A DNA stretch of 64,000 nt. Origin: Archegozetes longisetosus. Lineage: Eukaryota > Arthropoda > Arachnida > Sarcoptiformes > Trhypochthoniidae. The position numbers were made by a program, and so were the translations under genes. The stretch covers positions 6,600,220 through 6,664,219 of the forward strand of contig JAEMBT020000001.1 of NCBI GenBank assembly GCA_018873245.2. The letters run 5' to 3'. The notes beneath the pieces are model-generated. The model searched no databases, was not told the origin of the DNA, and was given only the letters and a program-made list of their open reading frames with translations. This document shows positions 61,996 to 64,000 of the stretch, in pieces; position 1 is the first letter of the stretch; the number at the start of each line of letters is the position of its first letter.

Positions 61996-62614
61996 CACAG
62001 CCGTAGCCAGCGGGGGGGCTAGGGGGCTATAGCCCCTCCCAAAGGTTTTTCAAAGTTTAAGTTAAATCAAAGGTTTGATAATAAATTAACAGATATTTTA
62101 ATGGGAGTTAGCGCTTGCTATCCAATATCCAAGTATTTCATGAACTTTGAAATTATGAAGCCTTTTGCTACTCATTATTGTTTGAATCTAGAAAATTTAA
62201 AGTCAAATTCTGAAACTTCAAAATTATTATTCTATGAATGCGAAGATACTTTTAATGTCTATGAAAAATTAACTGATTATTCAAACTCTATGCCAGATTT
62301 ATTAAAGTATTTTAAGATATCATCAACTATAGGATGTGTTAATGTTTCGTGTGAAAAGAGTTTTTCAACATTAAGAAGAATTAAAACTTATTTGAGAATT
62401 TCGATGTCTAATGACAGATTAAACGGTTTGGCTCTTATTTCGATTGAAAGAGAAATTGCATTATCTATTAATTTAGATAATTTTACCATTGGATTTGGTA
62501 AAAATCATTGTAACAGAAAAATTGTATTGTATTAAATTTTGATTAAATAAAGCTTAACTGAGAATTTTCAGACATTTAGCCCCCCCCAGACCAAAAAAGC
62601 TGGCTACGGCAGTG
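61996..62614 (+). mobile_element. Deleted hAT element with 8-bp target duplication
   Basis: The termini CACAGCCGTAGCCAGC and GCTGGCTACGGCAGTG are inverted repeats. The direct repeat GTACAGAG flanks both ends (61988-61995 and 62615-62622). G- and C-runs lie just inside (GCGGGGGGGCT and AGCCCCCCCC). It is 619 bp long and keeps only the transposase C-terminus. Confidence 0.92.
62101..62535 (+). pseudogene. hAT transposase C-terminal fragment (dimerisation domain)
   Basis: The 144-codon open frame has LLKYFKISSTIGCVNVSCEK, then SFSTLRRIKTYLRISMSNDR and LNGLALISIEREI, the typical hAT dimerisation region (family SCERSFS.LRRIKTYLRSTM). N-terminal zinc finger and catalytic residues are absent. The open frame is otherwise undamaged, so the internal deletion may be fairly recent. 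Confidence 0.88.
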
Positions 62615-62811
62615 GTACAGAGATTAGATCTGCCCTCAAAGTACTTATTTCTGGACTATATTATTGTGAAACTCTAGTCAGATCAATATACTTGGCATAT
62701 ATATAAATACAATGTTTTCAATAACTTTCTTTATAATGGAATCCAATTCTTTCGATAATCTTTCAATCAAATATCATCTGCATTGCAGTCATTCAATGGG
62801 TAGGGCTTTCA

Positions 62812-62974
62812 ATATGAGTTTTCATATGAGTTTTCATATGAGTTTTCATATGAGTTTTCATATGAGTTTTCATATGAATTTTCATATGAATTTTCATATG
62901 AATTTTCATATGAATTTTCATATGAGTTTTCATATGAATTTTCATATGAATTTTCATATGAATTTTCATATGAA
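62812..62974. repeat. 12-bp minisatellite
   Basis: About 13 units of ATGA(G/A)TTTTCAT in tandem. Two variants (AGT and AAT) occur in blocks. Each unit junction is the palindrome CATATG. It gives an accidental open frame of HMSF/HMNF repeats. Confidence 0.95.
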
Positions 62975-63370
62975 TGATGGCTTAAACTTACAGAGAAATA
63001 AATGCTAAGAATACTTGTCTTGTATGTAAATTGACTTCTAGCTCAAACCTTTTGCATATATTTCATTATAAAGTATTGTCAATTACGAGAGAGCAAACGT
63101 CGGCAAATGTTTATTTCAACTGATTTAAGTTATAAAAAACCATAGAAAACTTTTGCAAGTTTACAATTAGTTTCATAGCTTTTATAACAGAGAATAGATT
63201 TGTTCTTCTACGCAATAAGAGTTTTGATTACAGAGTTAAAGATAGCTCTTGTAGCGAACAGCTGTTAACTATTAAAATAAGATAGTCTAACTATTGACCT
63301 TGAGTAATGAAAGCCTACCAACGATATTACAGTGACGACTTGCGTACTATTGACCCTTTCCTTCATCGGA

Positions 63371-63442
63371 TCCTCGATAGTATAGTGGTTAGTATCCCCG
63401 CCTGTCACGCGGGAGACCGGGGTTCAATTCCCCGTCGGGGAG
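63371..63442 (+). tRNA. tRNA-Asp (GTC)
   Basis: 72 nt fold as a full cloverleaf. The acceptor stem is TCCTCGA/TCGGGGA-type, the D arm TAGTATAGTGGTTAGTA, the anticodon loop CTGTCAC with anticodon GTC, and the T arm CCGGGGTTCAATTCCCCG. A T8 run at 63449 serves as Pol III terminator. Confidence 0.95.
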
Positions 63443-63448
63443 CATTTC

Positions 63449-63456
63449 TTTTTTTT
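63449..63456 (+). terminator. Pol III T-run after tRNA-Asp
   Basis: Eight consecutive T six bases after the tRNA 3' end. Confidence 0.8.
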
Positions 63457-64000
63457 CTTAGCAAGTGTTTTTAAAAAGTCTCATTCAATCTTTTTATTCT
63501 TTAGTCACTTAATGAAACTAACATTGATAGTTTAGGACAAATATAAATCCTATTTATATTTATTTCTCAACCTTCACGTATTATAGAACATATTAAAACT
63601 ACTAAGGATTTCCTCAAACTAAATTTTATATTGAAAATAATTATTTCAACGGAAATCATGTTTCCTAAACTTTACTCTAAAAGTAGGATAAGCGTAGCGA
63701 ATATAAAGATTTGACGACACATGCCATAACTCTTGACATTTTTGTTATAAATCTCGAGAACTCTTAATGCATGACTTGCTTAGATTTACTTGAATTGTTT
63801 GTGAGATCTAAAATTAGTTGTAAACATTACTTTGAATATAGTTTGAAAAATAAAGTATTCATTTTCTTAATAGCTCTCACAAAAAATATCTAAGTTATTT
63901 GCAGCAAAATAATTTATGAATAGTACGAAGTTTGATCGTAAAAGTTATATAACGTCACTAAAAAGTAAATGCATTAAGAACTTAAACCATTACTATAGTT
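63457..64000. other. No gene seen
   Basis: A+T-rich sequence to the end of the window. Confidence 0.5.

Noticed and set aside
62712-63008. 98-codon open frame of HMSF/HMNF repeats
   Set aside because: It is an accidental translation of the 12-bp minisatellite; no other coding signal.
1-64000. CRISPR arrays, bacterial operons or ribosome binding sites
   Set aside because: None seen; splice signals, Pol III genes and mariner/hAT elements point to a eukaryotic nuclear genome.

Overview
The window looks like nuclear DNA of an arthropod. It is very A+T rich, its genes carry GT-AG introns, and it holds cut-and-paste transposon relics (mariner, hAT, pogo-like). It also has a chitin-binding/chitin-deacetylase gene, juvenile-hormone-acid-methyltransferase-like genes, and a short TTAGG tract, which is the common arthropod telomere unit. 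I cannot name the species from sequence alone; a mite or other non-model arthropod would fit, but that is inference.

Region 1 (1-20.7 kb) is a repeat-rich duplication cluster. Four copies of one small-molecule methyltransferase gene (JHAMT-like) lie here. One copy on the minus strand is a clear pseudogene (193-2540). One on the plus strand is reduced to its promoter-side flank and exon 1 (about 7030-7303). One on the plus strand is an intact three-exon gene of 275 codons (11658-14100). One on the minus strand (18267-19293) is intact in reading frame over 276 codons but has lost the GT of its first splice donor. Exon sizes 2 and 3 (530 and 203 nt) are identical in the last two. Between and inside the copies sit a nearly full-length mariner, an internally deleted mariner, foldback/MITE elements, a tRNA-like SINE head, and a non-autonomous hAT with a perfect 8-bp target duplication.

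Region 2 (21.2-49.4 kb) is one large minus-strand gene. It encodes a secreted protein with an N-terminal chitin-binding peritrophin-A domain, a long low-complexity linker, and a C-terminal polysaccharide deacetylase domain. This is the architecture of chitin deacetylase 5 (Cda5). I could join eight exons with consistent phase (1186 codons). Three separate first coding exons were found about 7, 16 and 21 kb upstream. Each encodes a different signal peptide and each ends in a phase-1 donor G|GTAAGT, which suggests alternative promoters feeding one secreted enzyme. The intervening 28.6-53 kb is otherwise featureless A+T-rich intron.

Region 3 (53.2-64 kb) begins with a head-to-head pair of 5S rRNA genes inside one palindrome. 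One is intact; the other has 18 nt replaced by a 14-nt TTAGG tract. Three tandem intronless minus-strand genes follow, encoding strongly diverged 14-3-3-like proteins that lack part of the C-terminal ligand-groove helices. Then come a short hAT remnant carrying only the transposase dimerisation domain (8-bp target duplication), a 12-bp minisatellite, and a tRNA-Asp(GTC) gene.

The genes do not form a pathway together. Cuticle/chitin modification (Cda5) and JH-type methylation are both moulting-related in arthropods, but their adjacency may be chance.
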